A stretch of 64,000 bases of DNA from Musa acuminata AAA Group (GCF_036884655.1 NC_088357.1:43983501-44047500), one strand, 5' to 3'. Positions 13,425-26,008 are shown, numbered from the stretch's first letter. The notes: generated from the letters alone by a model not told the origin. Made by a program: numbers and translations.

Positions 13425-13559
13425 TATTTGCATGTTAAATGTGTTTATCATATTTTGAATTTATGTGTACGAGATGGACTTAGATCTTTTCAAAAATTTC
13501 TTTTGCAAGCTATTGCATTCTTGTGGGGTCATCCATATTTAATGAAAGAATGAGACAGA
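13425..13559. other. AT-rich spacer beside the solo LTR
   Basis: This short stretch may be the eroded upstream part of the neighbouring hAT remnant; reading frames are too broken to say. Confidence 0.3.
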
Positions 13560-14150
13560 TTTTATAATTTAAATGACAAAAGACCCAAAAAAATTCATTG
13601 AACTATTCTGAAATTCCATATATGAATTGTCAAAGAATCTTTTGAATATAAAGAACTATTATGTATTTTCATCGAAAATAATATTAGATAAGTTTGTTTA
13701 TATCAATAGCATTGGAATGTACGTGAAAATTTTTTAAAAAAATTAAAAGTTTTTAATAATGTAGTGTTTATTATCCTATTACATATATTTTTAGTTGTTT
13801 GTATTAATATTATTGATGTATTAGAAGAATATAAAAATGATGATTATTTAAAAATAATAATAATGACTATAAAATTAAAATGGATAAATTATTTTCTTAA
13901 AGTTTCAGTAGTTTATTTAGTTGCATGTGTTTTTTATTCTCGTATTAGATTAGATGGCTTAGGTGATTATTTATCAATTTATTATGAAAGTTTAAGAGTA
14001 GATATTAATATTTGTAATCAAATTAGAGATATTAAAAAATTAGTCAATAACTTATAAATGACCATTATAGTGCTAATTATAGTAAAGAACAAGTTAGTAG
14101 GGGTAGTAAGACTTTAAGTGAGAAAAAATATTAGTATAAACTATAAAGAT
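13560..14150 (+). pseudogene. Decayed hAT-family transposase fragment (copy A)
   Basis: The best open stretch, 13764-14057, contains a run like VYLVACV-(F/L)-(Y/D)-SRI-RLDGLGDYLSIYYESL. It resembles the LDPR-K-L-GV segment of plant hAT transposases, in the region before the C-terminal dimerisation domain. Frames are interrupted on both sides, so it is a non-functional remnant. The same segment occurs in copy B at 33540. The family call is from remembered motif order, not a search. Confidence 0.5.
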
Positions 14151-14429
14151 TAAAAAAAATCAAGGGGATCCTAAAATATGGTAGACTTGATATGGACACG
14201 CAACCTACCATATCTTTTCAAGTGTGGACGTGATTATGAGCTTTGTCACCATGGCTTATCATGTACACATCGACTCTTGCATTTGATTTGCTACCTGCAC
14301 GAAGAAAAATCTTAGCAACGTAAGCAATTTGTCATAAAAATAAGATTATTTTTATAATTAAAATTCTCTAATATCCTAGTTCTTAAATTTAAAATTTTAT
14401 ATTAAAAATTTTATAATTGGACCTATCTC

Positions 14430-14813
14430 GGTCCTTAAACTTAAAAAAAATATATTAAAATTCTTATGATTATGAAAGTAAAATATTTAACCTCATTTAT
14501 CATAATGTCATCGGCTTTATCGACGAAAGATATAGATTGAATCAAAATTATTTTTTGTCCATCGTTTTTGTGTCATTCATGACATCGATAAAGTCGACCA
14601 TTACATCGTTCTCGCCTACCACCATCACAATAATCACTCACAATGTCATCGCCCGCTACTATCATTAAGCTTATCTTTTTTTATTTTTGTATTATTCATG
14701 TACGTGTTGTCACACGCTATATTTTTTATCAGTAAAACCGAATAAATGAGGTTAAATATTTCACTTTCATACCTATAGATATTTCTATATAATTTTTATA
14801 TGTTTAAGTACCT
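14430..14813. repeat. Foldback (inverted-repeat) element, copy A
   Basis: The left arm 14430-14500 (GGTCCTTAAAC ... CCTCATTTAT) is matched in reverse complement by 14742-14813 (ATAAATGAGG ... GTTTAAGTACCT) with some mismatches. The spacer of about 240 bases carries GTCAT-CG...CGATAAAG motifs. This is the form of a MITE-like or foldback element; its ends and target-site duplication were not identified. Confidence 0.55.
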
Positions 14814-16178
14814 AAAATATAGATATTTTAATATATATTTTTTAAATATAATGATCGATATATTAAAGAAGTCTAATCGAATTAAAAATAATACCAATGG
14901 TTCATAATGATGTTTAATCTTCCTTTACATCGATGGTCACACCATAATTTACATCGAAGAGCTATAATAAGTTGATGTATTAGTTACCACATGGATGAGA
15001 AATAATATTAAATTCGAAAGGTGATGGTTCAAACTTAATAAATTAATTATTTTATTAAGTTAGATATATGACATGTTATTATTGAGAACGTTATAAGTTT
15101 TTAAGTGAGTAAGATTAAATAATTGATTCATGATAATTAGAACGATGATCACTATTTTATATTTGTGGCACCGACTCAATAGATTAATAGAATAGTTATT
15201 CCATTAGAGCCACACGATCCAACATGCAAAACTGATAAGATAATTATTGGGTCCATGGCTTCGTCCATGAGCTGTTCGACAAAAGGAACAAATCGGATTG
15301 TGCTGTCAACTTGAATTCACGTGTTAGCTCTGTGCCCGATGATTCAGGTTGGACAAATTAATCCAAGTATGTATGCAATCCATGAGATGGAATCACAGCC
15401 TGGCGATGTGCTTGGACTGTTCCCAGACTCATCTTTCAACTCTTCGACACAGTAACTATCGAATCCTATTGATTGCACCGTCAACTTCTATCTCCTTCTG
15501 GTCCAAACCCACGCTTTTCAGGGTTCACATTGGCCAAATCAAAGTTTAGATAAGACTCATATTATTCAATGACATGATTGAGGGCTGCTATTATTTTTGG
15601 TGCTTTGGTTTCCTGTGCTGATGGGTCAAACTTGATCGTCCATCTAACGGGGACAAAAGAGACGAGCTCCTTTTGTGTCTTGTCTTTTTGGTCTTGAGCA
15701 TTGATATCTATCTCATGCTCGAAGAACAACACTTGATGAAACTGAAGACTGGGGCTTTGAAGGATTGTTGATCTCCAAGTAAGGGTGTTAAAGAAAATTT
15801 ATAGATATACCGTACATCATGTAGAGTCTTTTGTGAGTGAGAGAATATATTTGTGTGTGAAAGAGTTCTCCCAGCATCCTCTTATTCTTATCGTATGAGA
15901 AGGTAATTCTCGTAAGAACATCATCAGCATTATTCTACGTTTTGATTTGATAGTATTTAGATGAGTTGGAGAGAGCAGATTAACTTCTTCCGATACCATC
16001 TCTCGTGCTAACCTAATTTGTTTAGGCACCGTAATGTTCTTTGATTTATCTTATCCTCTATGAAGACTAAAATCCTTTTATTTTTTTACTTATGTTGACT
16101 CGGATAGTATCCACCTATCAAATACTTGAATAAATACTAAATTATTTTGATAGGAGAGATGGATTCTTCTCTTACGAG

Positions 16179-16303
<125 letters not shown>

Positions 16304-16925
16304 GCAAAATGTCCTAATATTTAAAATTAAAATCAAATAAGAATATATCAGATTTACAATATATATCTTTTGATACTATTCAGATAGCTTTTATCTAATC
16401 TATAGGTACGTCAACACATTCCAAAATTGATTTTCAAGAACTAAACTCATATTTTTTTTCTTATATTTAATATGACTACTAGAGTGATAGATTAAGGAAT
16501 ATGGGAGAATTGATTGAGTATTCGTTCCTAATAGTTTTTATCATTTTATAGATAAAAATAAAGGATCTAATATGAATAATTAGAAGAATCCTTTGTCATC
16601 TTCGAATCTTATCATAATTATTTTTTTTATTGATCGATAATAATCATCAAAATTTAATTAAATTTATAAGATAACTTATATAATTAAATAGTACCACATA
16701 ATTTAACAATAATATGATCGAATTCTCCTCCGTATCTAACAGTACATTATTTTAATGTTGATGTTCATATTTTTTTTATCTTTCGACTGTTCCACAAGGA
16801 AACAAAATCTAATCCTTCTATTCAAGCCATGCGTTTCACGTTCATCGTAGACAAACCTAATCGTATTCGATGAAATGAATGGTTCACATTCTAACGTGGC
16901 TACTGCTCTTCTATCCTGTGCTCTC

Positions 16926-16931
16926 TATAAA
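16926..16931 (+). promoter_or_regulatory. Probable TATA box of GDSL-A
   Basis: TATAAA lies 92 bases before the start codon. The same box at the same distance precedes GDSL-B, so the core promoter was duplicated with the gene. Confidence 0.6.
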
Positions 16932-17017
16932 CAGCTCCAACGTCTGAGCTAAATGGCACTCGACACCAACTCTCCATTCTCCACCCTCGGCGTCGTAGAG
17001 AAGAGCAGAGATTCGAG

Positions 17018-19190
17018 ATGAAGCTCGCCGTTCCTCTTCTCCTCCTTTCTGTCATCTCTACTGCCTTGTTCGCGGTCTCGGCCGCGCTGACGAAGGTCCC
17101 CGCCGTCTACGTCTTCGGCGACTCCACCGCTGACGTCGGCAACAACAACTACCTGTCGGGGACGGATGCCAAGGCGGACTTCCCCCACTACGGGGTTGAC
17201 TTCCCGCACCAGACGCCCACCGGACGGTTCAGCAATGGCTACAACACCATTGATTTCTTGGGTGCGTGGTTGACCGATGTCATGATTTGACTTTGGGACG
17301 ATAATATTTCCTTTTTTTTAAGAAAAATAAGAATAAGTAAGATATTCATCATTTTTATTCACAACTATAATTCTACCAATATTTATGAATTATGCATTAA
17401 ATCATTATCAATTATTTAAGGGTGACACTATATAATAATAAAGTTATTACTTTGCAACATAAAATGTTAGTCACCAAAACCACCTCTCCAAATGCAAAGA
17501 AGTATATAATTAATTTTTTTATATTTAATTTGGGGCAACTTTTAAAAAAAAACTCATATTTTGGGTTTTTTATTGAGGTATTTTTTAAAAAATATTTATG
17601 ATGTTTTATTGAGGTATTAAATTATTATAAATATTGTTAAAAAATATTATAAATAACATCATATTATGCCTTTTTTATCGTGTAGTTCATTATGATATTA
17701 TATTTTTTAGCTTATAGTTTATTTGATTAAGGTTAAGAGTCTATTTTGTTCATTTATAATGTTTTCGAGTAGGTCGTGTTGTTATTATGGTGATTAAAAT
17801 ATAATAGTTAATTAATTTTTTTTTAAATTTAGATGATATTATTCTTAAACTATTATACTTATTTGAATCATAATATGATATATCTAACAATTTTTAATAT
17901 ATTTTGATTCTATTTAGCTTATTTTTCAAGTAGTTTTTATAGTGCTTTTATTGTGGTGTTCAGAAACACTATCATAGATTAAAAAAAATAGTTTAGATAA
18001 TTTTTATATTAGAGGTATTATTTGAAGAAAAAAAAAGAAAATAAGAATATCAATCTTAGCACTTGTGAAGGAAGTGAATCAATTTGTGTTCAATGTGGGC
18101 AGCAATTCATATGGGGTTCAAAAGAAGCCCACCACCGTATCTCGCTGTGGTGAACAAACCCCACCCGCTCATCCTAAGAGGCCGGCGAGGTGTGAGCTTT
18201 GCCTCCGGCGGATCCGGAATCCTCGACTCCACTGTGAGCTTTCCTCCTCCTCTTTTTCCCTTCTGCAATGATGGCCTACCATAACCCTCCGACCATCTTC
18301 ATCTTCCAGGGCACCACCATAACCATGACAAAGCAGATCCAAGACTTCGCTGCACACGAATCCAACATCGCCTCGCGAGTCACCGCGGCAGTAGCCAAGG
18401 GACTGCTGTCCAAGTCCGTCTTCCTCATCAGCTCCGGCGGCAACGACGTCTTCGCCTTCTTCTTCGCCACGGGCGGCAACGCGACCGCCGACCAGACCGA
18501 GCAGTTCTACAACGTCATGATCACCAACTACACCACACATCTCAAGGTGAGCTTCCTTCCTCAGCGAGACGATCGATGTTGGCTCTGTTGGCTAGCGTGA
18601 CGAGCATGCGCTCTTCTTTCATGGCACAGGCGCTGTACGATCTGGGAGCCAGGAAGTTCGCGCTCATCAACGTGCCGCCGGTCGGGTGCTGCCCCATTTC
18701 GCGAGTCATGCATCCCTTGGGAGCGTGCCTCGATGGATTGAACGCCTTGACCAAGGGTTTCAACGACAGAGTCAGCGTCCTCGTGAAGAATCTTAGCTCG
18801 GAGATGGAAGGGATGAAGTACACGGTCGGGAACTCGTACAACGTCGTCATGGACATAGTTTCTGACCCCGCAGGAGTCGGTAAGCTCGGATCGACATCAC
18901 ATGTGGCGAAGAGATGGATGGGAAGTGGCTAAATCGTGTACTGAGTGAGTGTTGCTGTTGTTGCTGCAGGTTACAAGGACGTGAGCAGTGCTTGCTGTGG
19001 GTCGGGGAAACTGGGGGCAGAGGTCATGTGCTCGCCCAACACCACCTTCTGCACCAACCGCAACGAGTTCCTGTTCTGGGACAGGATTCACCCGACGCAA
19101 GAGACGTCGGAGAAGGCGGGTTTCGCGTTGTACGGTGGGGCATCGGAGTACGCCAGTCCTATCAATCTGAAGCAGCTGGTGGAGAGTTGA
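17018..19190 (+). CDS. GDSL esterase/lipase, copy A
   Basis: This is a secreted SGNH-fold hydrolase that would cleave ester bonds in lipids or acylated cell-wall compounds; the substrate is unknown. Five exons join in frame: 17018-17261, 18103-18233, 18310-18546, 18630-18879 and 18970-19190, with GT-AG introns, giving 360 aa. A hydrophobic signal peptide (about 1-23) precedes block I FGDSTAD with nucleophile Ser36. Block II SFASGGSG is at 113-120, block III SGGND at 167-171 with Asn170, and block V DRIHPT with Asp325 and His328, so the catalytic set is complete. It differs from GDSL-B by scattered substitutions in exons 1, 4 and 5, for example SGTD against PGKD after the GDS motif. Exons 2-3 are almost identical to copy B. 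Nothing breaks the frame. Confidence 0.93.
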
Positions 19191-19436
19191 AGAAGGGAAT
19201 GGCGTTGATGTTGTTAGCAGAAGCTAGATGATGTAAGAGGGAGGAATAAGTGCTCTTGCACTTCGTGCTGAGCACGATGAGGTTGTGGTTTATGAATAAG
19301 TAGTGATTCGAATGGAGGCATCCTTTCGTTTGCAGATTGATCCACTCGCAGGTTGCCATCAACTCGGTTTCCAATCTAATTACAACCTCATATATGACAA
19401 GTACATCATTATCGCGACGAAAGAGAGGCATACGTG

Positions 19437-19610
19437 TCACTCGACGGCCCATCGGTTCTCCCTCCGAACCTCTTCCTCTTCTTCGGGGATGAAGTCATTC
19501 TTGATGTTGAAGGTTTTACGGATCTCCTCCGGCGTCTTCCCCTTGATCATGTCGGCCACAGTTTGGCACGTCAAATCCAGCAGCCCTTTTATGTTCAGGT
19601 AATTTGCTGC
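19437..19610 (-). pseudogene. Stranded SKP1 exon 2 (truncated duplicate)
   Basis: This minus-strand segment matches exon 2 of the SKP1 gene in copy B (41193-41366), including the splice acceptor and stop codon. It still reads open for 57 codons through [18 protein letters not shown]. No exon 1 exists: homology ends about 350 bases upstream, inside the former intron, and retroelement DNA follows. By eye there are 4 differences in 174 bases from copy B, of which 3 change amino acids: NDFT to NDFI, and the conserved C-terminal QWAFE to RWAVE. It can only be a gene fragment unless spliced to an unknown upstream exon. Confidence 0.85.
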
Positions 19611-19960
19611 CTGAATACACCACCAAATCATAGAAACAAAGAAGGCCACATAATAAGCTTGATATGTATGCCAAAGCAAGCAGTTGCATAGCATTAGAAC
19701 CTGAACACTGTCCACGTAGGTAACACAAGGTAGAGTAATATGATCGAGGAAACTATAGAATCTTCCCTCAATCTACTCTGAGCAATTTCCTTGACATCCA
19801 TGGTTTCAAGAGGCACATATGGGTAGTAGTAACAACAAAGCAAACTTCAACATGAAGGACAGACGCTTCAACAAGGGGATCAATACCAAACTCACAGCAT
19901 GGGGGATCTGTTTCCAATTTTCTTATTAAGCATATAGACTGTCGCAGGTTTCAAGCTTTA

Positions 19961-20059
19961 TTGGAGATACGTTAAAAAGTGTTGAAACTCATTCTCCCTT
20001 TAAAAATTTTTTATGCTAATTTTATATTTTTATCTCAAATTAAATTAAAATATATTGAC
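19961..20059. other. Junction between copy A and Copia remnant
   Basis: Homology to copy B fades at about 19957-19960. The Copia reverse transcriptase frame starts by about 20060, so the duplication end and the truncated Copia pol are nearly adjacent. Confidence 0.5.
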
Positions 20060-21536
20060 GAAGCTCTAAAAGATGATTCATGGGTTCTTGTAATGCATGA
20101 GGAATTAAATCAATTTAAGAGAAATGAGCTATGGAAACTTGTCCTGACTATCTTGTAATTGACATTAAATGAGTCTTTAGAAATAAGCAAGATGAACTTG
20201 GTATCGTGGTTCAAAACAAGGCTAGATTAGTGGTCAAAAATTTCAACCAAGAATAATATATCGATTATGAAGAAACATTCGCTCCGACAGCAAGATTAGA
20301 AGCTATAAGGATACTCCTTGCCTATGTTAGTTGTAATAGTTTTAAATTATTTCAAATTGATGTTAAAAGTATTTTTCTTAATGACTTTATTTTTGAAGAA
20401 ATTTATGTTGAACAACTATCCGATTTTAAAAACATTCATTTTCCAAATCATGTTTATAAGTTATCTAAGGCTCTTTATGGATCAAAACAAGCCCCAAAGG
20501 ATTAGTATGAGAGACTTAGCTCATGTCTTATTAAGAATAATTTTTTGAAAGACAAGGTTGATATCACATTATTTATTAAATATTTCTAAAATAATTTTAT
20601 ATAGTTCAAATTTATGTTGATGATATCATTTTCGGTTCTTCAAATGAGTCTTTATGTGAATCTTTTGCCAATAGTATGAGTCAAGAATTCGAAATGAGTT
20701 TAATAGGTGAATTAACTTTTTTCTTAAGATTACAAATTAAGTAACTTAGTGATAAAATATTTATTAGTCAAACTAAGTATGCTTTAGATATATAAAAATG
20801 ATTTAATATGGATAGTGCTAAGGCTATTAATACACCAATGGACACTTCTACAAAATTATATATGGACTTTGATGGATAATGTTTTGATAAAAAACTTATA
20901 GTGTCTGATAGGTAGTTTACTATACCTCACAAGACTAGACCTGATATTATGTTTAGTGTTAGATTTTGTGCTAGATTTTAATTTAATCCCAAGTAAACTT
21001 ACTTAAAAGTTGTTAAAATGATTTTTAGATACTTAAAAGGAACTCCTAATCTAGGATTATGGTATCTAAAAACTAAAATTTTAGAATTGATTGCTTATGC
21101 CGATGTTGATTTTGTTGGATATGGAATAAATAGAAAAAGCACATCTGGAATATATCAACTCTTATGTCATTCATTTGTTTCTTGTTCTTCCAAGAAATAA
21201 AATTTTGTTACATTATTTATATATGAGATTGAATATGTAGTAGTAGGTGGATGTTGTGCATAAGTTATTTAGATGAAAAATACTTTTGAAGATTATAAAA
21301 TTTATTTGAAAAGCATCCCTATAAAATACGATAACACTAGTACAATATGTTTAACAAATAACCATATTCAACACTCTAGAACTAAATATATTGATATTAG
21401 ATATCATTTTATTAGAGATCATGTTAATAATCATGATATATCTTTAGAATTTATTGATACAAAGCATCAATTAGTAGATATTTTTATAAAACCATTAAAT
21501 GAGGAGCAATTTGATTTTATTAGAAAAGAAATATGA
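20060..21536 (+). pseudogene. Decayed Ty1/Copia pol (reverse transcriptase and RNase H), SIRE/Maximus-like
   Basis: Despite many stops and frameshifts the Copia order is readable. The N-terminal RT motif ALKDDSW...EELNQF is near 20066, TFAPTARLEAIRILLAY near 20277, and the catalytic YVDDIIFGS at 20613-20639. The FRYLKGTPNLGLWY segment is at about 21024, the RNase H stretch RKSTSGIYQLLCHSFVS near 21132, and the end HQLVDIFIKPLNEEQFDFI near 21470. The 5' half (gag, protease, integrase) and 5' LTR are absent, cut off at the edge of duplication copy A. It cannot make a working polyprotein. Confidence 0.85.
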
Positions 21537-22635
21537 ATGTTAAATCTTTCAAATGCATGAATTGTTCTTATATTTTTCTAGGTCATTTTCTTAGTTTCTC
21601 GATTTTCATGACTTGAGTTTTCTTTTTGAATCAAGAAATGACTCATGATCTTTCGGTATTCTTGACTTAAGTCTTTTTTTTTAATCAAGATCATTTCCTA
21701 TGATTATCTCTTTTCATTGTTTACAAAAAAAGACTAATCAAAATGATTCATGATATTTCATATTTATCTTTCATTTATTTATACGATGATTGAAATTTTT
21801 GCATCATTGAATCCTTTCCCTCTTTTTAATTTTTTTATGACAAAGGGAAGACAGAGAAGTGCTATCTTGCACATTTCAAGAATAGTAATATTGTTATTTT
21901 GTGCATTGAAAAGAGAAGCAAAAGTGCTATCTTGCATATCTCAAGAAGCAAAAATTGCTAGCTTACACATCTCAAAAACTATTAATTTACTAGCTTGCAT
22001 ATTCTAAAGTGATGATATATACATTGATATTTTAAAAAAATAAAAAAATTGAAATTATGTTTATAATGCAATGGTATATGCAATGATTGAAATTATGTTT
22101 CAAAAAACTTACTAATTATATTTTTTTACTTTTTGTTGATGATAAAGGGAGAGAAGTAATGATGAATTGAGTTAAAAATAATAATAAAGAAATTATTTTT
22201 AAAAATATAAATGTTTTGGTATTATACAAATGTAAATGTTTTAGTATCATACAAATGTAATATTTTGGTATCATATTTGATGATTTTATATTTTAAAATT
22301 ATGCATGATGATTTGATGTAATGATGATTTGAAATCTTATGTTTTGGTATCATGCATACTATGTCCAAAGTAATGATAATTTGTTTTGGTATCATCTATG
22401 TTATGCTTAAAGTGATGATAATTTATAATGTTTTGAAATTATGTATATTATAACTTGATGATTTGAAACTATATTTAAGATGCATAATGTATGAAATTTT
22501 AATATAACATGTTACATATGATCACTATGATCAAAATTACTTGCATCTAAAGGTTATTACTTTTTTTGAATTCAAGTTTGCTATGGCTTATAGATAGGGA
22601 GAGTTTAGTTTAAACTCTATCAAAAATAGGGAGAT
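21537..22635 (+). other. 3' untranslated region of the Copia remnant
   Basis: AT-rich DNA between the pol end and its LTR. At 22200-22460 the phrase ATGTTTTGGTATCAT recurs about every 30-60 bases, a degenerate repeat. Near the LTR, purine-rich GATAGGGAGAG and AATAGGGAGATTC tracts are candidate polypurine primers. Confidence 0.5.
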
Positions 22636-22930
22636 TCTTGAATCTCGGATTTTGATGATAAAATCAATTGATGCAATTATGATCTAATATATACTTTAAA
22701 AAAAGTGATGCAGGACTAACTTCGATCAGAAATAGCAAAATGATTAAAGCAATAAGAATCAAACGTTGGGCCAGAGTTAGAAATCAGGTATCGGGCTGAA
22801 AAATCAGATATTGCGTCAAGATCGGGTGTTGCGGGAGTCAACATACCGAAGGATTGAGCAATACGCCGAAGATTCGGTTGATGCATCGAAAGTTTATCGG
22901 GAGTTCGGATGAACCAATGACATGTCGAAC
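22636..22930 (+). repeat. Copia LTR, left part (split by insertion)
   Basis: It begins TTGAATCTCGGATTTTGATG directly after a purine tract, matching the terminal sequence of the inserted element's LTRs read on the other strand. It is interrupted at 22930 by the inserted element and resumes at 31339. It is the 3' LTR of the Copia remnant at 20060-21536. Confidence 0.65.
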
Positions 22931-24669
22931 TGTTAGGATCAAGAGCACTAAGAGGGGGGGGTGAATTAGTACAGCGGAAAACTTTCTGCGATTAAAATGA
23001 AACTGCGTTCGAACGATAAAAACGATTTCTGTGTGAAAGCTGATTCTAAGCAAGATGATGTTAAAGTCAATCTATGAAGGCAGTTTGCAGCTATGATGAA
23101 AACCAGAATATAGGCGCAAATTGAAATACGACGTTCGTACGAAGAAAACTGATTTACGTCTAAATGCTGATTCGTAAATCACTTGATTAGGCAAGATGCA
23201 GTTTAAGCAAGAGTATAAAGGCAATTTGCAGTTATGGTAGAGCGCAAAACGTAAACGCAATCTGAAATATGATGATCGTACGAAAAAACAAATTTACGTC
23301 TAAACGCTGATTCTGAAAGTGAAAGGCTTGAAACCCGATCGTATATGCGCAGAAAGCAGTAAGCTTCAGAGGAGGTTTGCAGTAAAGATAATATGCTCAA
23401 AGTAAATGCAAACCGAGATTTAGAGTGGTTCGGTCAATCTTGACCTACTCCACTTTTGGCTTCCTCCACCGACGAGGTCACTGACGTCAACTAGAGGCCT
23501 TCCTTCAATAGGCGAAGGCCAACCACCCTTTTACAGTTTCACTCCTTTTGATGGGCTTAGGAGACAACCCTTACAAAAATTTTCTCTCCTCTCTTTACAA
23601 CTCAGAACTTGGAAGAATAGAGGGAGAAGAACTTTTGGCCTTTACAACAATTTTGAGCTTTAAGAATCACAGAAAGGATCAAGATTTCGGTGTAAGTTCA
23701 TGCTCTTTCAGTGCTGAATGGGTGGGGTATTTATAGGCCCCAACCCAGTTCAAATTTGGAGCTCAAAACTGTCAATTCTCGAAATTCCGGGATCAGGCGG
23801 TTGCACCTCCTGACTGGGGCGGTTGCATCGCTTGGCAGAGCTCGAAGACTGAGCCTCTGGGCGGTGCTACCTCCTGTCAGGGGCGGTTGCACCTCCTGAC
23901 AGAGCTCGAAGACCGAGCTCAGGCGGTTGCACCTCCTGACTAAGGCGGTTGCACCGCCTAGCAGAGCTCGAAGACCGAGCTTAAGCGGTGCCACCTCCTG
24001 TCAGGGGAGGTTGCACTGCCTAGTCTCGCTCGGAGACTGAGCCCAGGCGGTGCCACCTTCTGGCTGGGGCGGTTGCACTGCCAAGTCTCCCTGGGAGACT
24101 TAGCCCAGGCGGTGGCACCTCCTGGCTTGGGCGGTTGCACCTCCCACAGCAATTAGGGTCCGAATGGGTTGATCCATTCGGCCCAATTTGGGTTTGTTTA
24201 GGGGCCCAATTGCCCCAAGATTAAGTTAATGGGATCACCTCCCATTTCCAACTTAATCAATGTGCTAACTACGATAATTCCTAAGACAATTTCTGCAGCT
24301 TGCTCCGGTGTGTCAATCGCTTCTTCCGGCGAGTTTCCGGCGAACTTCCGTTGATCATCCGATGAACCCTCGGTGATGCTCCTGCGGACTTCCGGCAAAC
24401 TCCTGGACTTGCGACAATCCACTTGGCGAGTTCCAACGAGCTTCTTTGGCAAGCTTATGGACTTCTCGGATTTGTTCCCGTAGAACCTCCGACGACTATC
24501 CGAACTTCCATCGAACTCTCGAACTCCCAACATGATCATTGTCTTGACTCCGGCGCAACTCCTACTGCATGTCTTACTTTCATCGTAGTTAATCCTGCAC
24601 ACTTATCTCAACATATAGATTAGATAACAAATGACAATTGACTTCATCATCAAAATCCGAGATTCAACA
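22931..24669 (-). repeat. 3' LTR of the inserted element (left copy)
   Basis: It is 1739 bp and, on the plus strand, runs from TGTTAGGATC to GATTCAACA. It is collinear with 29592-31333. It holds a G homopolymer near the TGTTAGG end and an array of short GC-rich hairpins at about 23790-24150. Confidence 0.93.
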
Positions 24670-24683
24670 ATCTCTCCCTTTTT
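24670..24683 (-). other. Polypurine tract
   Basis: On the minus strand AAAAAGGGAGAGAT lies directly before the 3' LTR. This is the expected place and composition of the plus-strand DNA primer. Confidence 0.75.
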
Positions 24684-25683
24684 GACGATGACAATCAATT
24701 GATAATGGAGTTAACCTTAACTCCCCTTGTCTATATGTCATACTTGAGATAAGTCATTCTTGAATTCAAGACCTAAGAATTCAAGCGACATATTGATAAG
24801 TTAAATCATTTGAACTTATCAATACTCTCATCATGATGTATCTCTCTGAAGATGATGTCAAGGCTTGACATTCATTTTTAAATTTTACATAACAATTTTG
24901 AATGATGGTAATTGTAGCAATTCATCATATTGTAAGATATCAACATGTAAAGCTATGAAGTAAGATTTTGATATCATTACATGATGTACACATTTCAAAT
25001 ATTTTAGCAAGTGTTGCATTTCTTCACATTGTAAGATATCAACTCAAGGCATAATGCAAATTAATGCATGGCATCTATTCATATATCTCTTGGTGATGCA
25101 AGCATGGCATAATCATAGCATTAGTGTTTATAGCATCAATTCATATATTTCTCCCCCTTTGTCATCAACAAAAAGCATGGTAGATGTGATACTAAGAGAA
25201 CAATATAAGCAAGTTATCAAGCATATAAAGGAAGGCATGATACGTAGATTGCTTTGAATACTTCTTCCTTCCTTTTTTTTGTTATAATCCTTTGTGCAGA
25301 AGGAGGAAAGTCATTTGTGATTCCAACTATTTGTGAGTTTACTTTGAGTCAAGATATGTGTTTGAAACAGCTTTTTGCAAGTAAAAATACTATCAGTCAT
25401 ATTTCAAGATGGAATTCATAAGCAGGAATCATTTCATCAAATCCATTTAAAAAGAATATTTTTCATAAGAGTGTATGAGAAAATTTGATTTTTAGTATTC
25501 CAACTATTAAGCGAATCCGAAAATGAGAAGAATTCTTTCATGTATTCGGACAAGACTATGCTACAGATTTTCAAATACAATCATGAAGACAAAACACATG
25601 TTATGTAATGGCAATCAAGTGATTTGATCATTCAATAAAGTCTGAAAAATGATTTTAACTAGTTTATCTATTCGGACACATCA
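24684..25683 (-). other. 3' untranslated region of the inserted element
   Basis: AT-rich, with no open frame of note. The phrase CACATTGTAAGATATCAAC is repeated with variation near 24930 and 25035. Confidence 0.5.
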
Positions 25684-25780
25684 ACATTCCTAATTCTCTT
25701 CTTATGAAATCAAATTGTTCTTCACTTGGAGGTTTTGTAAAAATGTCAGCTAGTTGATGTTTAGTATCAATGGTAATGAC
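25684..25780 (-). pseudogene. Remnant C-terminal end of Copia pol (RNase H tail)
   Basis: The minus strand reads DTKHQLADIFTKP followed by SEEQFDFIRRELGM. This is the well-conserved end of Ty1/Copia polyproteins and matches the end of the separate Copia remnant at about 21455-21536. Upstream of it (higher coordinates) no further pol sequence can be found before the ORF ending at 26009. It is therefore a stub of about 33 codons that marks where pol once ended. Confidence 0.8.
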
Positions 25781-26008
25781 TTATCAAATGCATCGGTATA
25801 TCGCTTTTTCAAACTATATTTATCATGGAAATCAAGGCACAAGGTTTTCAAAACATGTAAAATCCGAGATAAACAACGATAGATGTTTACAACTCTGCAT
25901 ATGCTCAAAATATATCAGGTAACCATATCAAGGATCAAGGCAAAAGCTCATCATGGTGAGTAACATAAGGAGTTTACAATAACAACAGATGATTGTGTTC
26001 ATACAAGC

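Noticed and set aside
18065..18600. Small stand-alone ORFs over GDSL exons 2-3
   Set aside because: They are read-throughs of exons 2 and 3 of the GDSL gene into introns; the spliced model explains them in both copies.
23711..24152. GGCGG repeat array resembling a CRISPR or satellite array
   Set aside because: Units are irregular, spacers are not unique and the array lies inside plant LTRs; a CRISPR array makes no sense here.
24198..24602. 134-codon minus-strand ORF present in both LTRs
   Set aside because: It lies inside the LTR and is repeated in the other LTR with the same length; no domain, and LTR-internal ORFs of this kind are commonly non-coding. It could be revisited if transcripts show it is translated.
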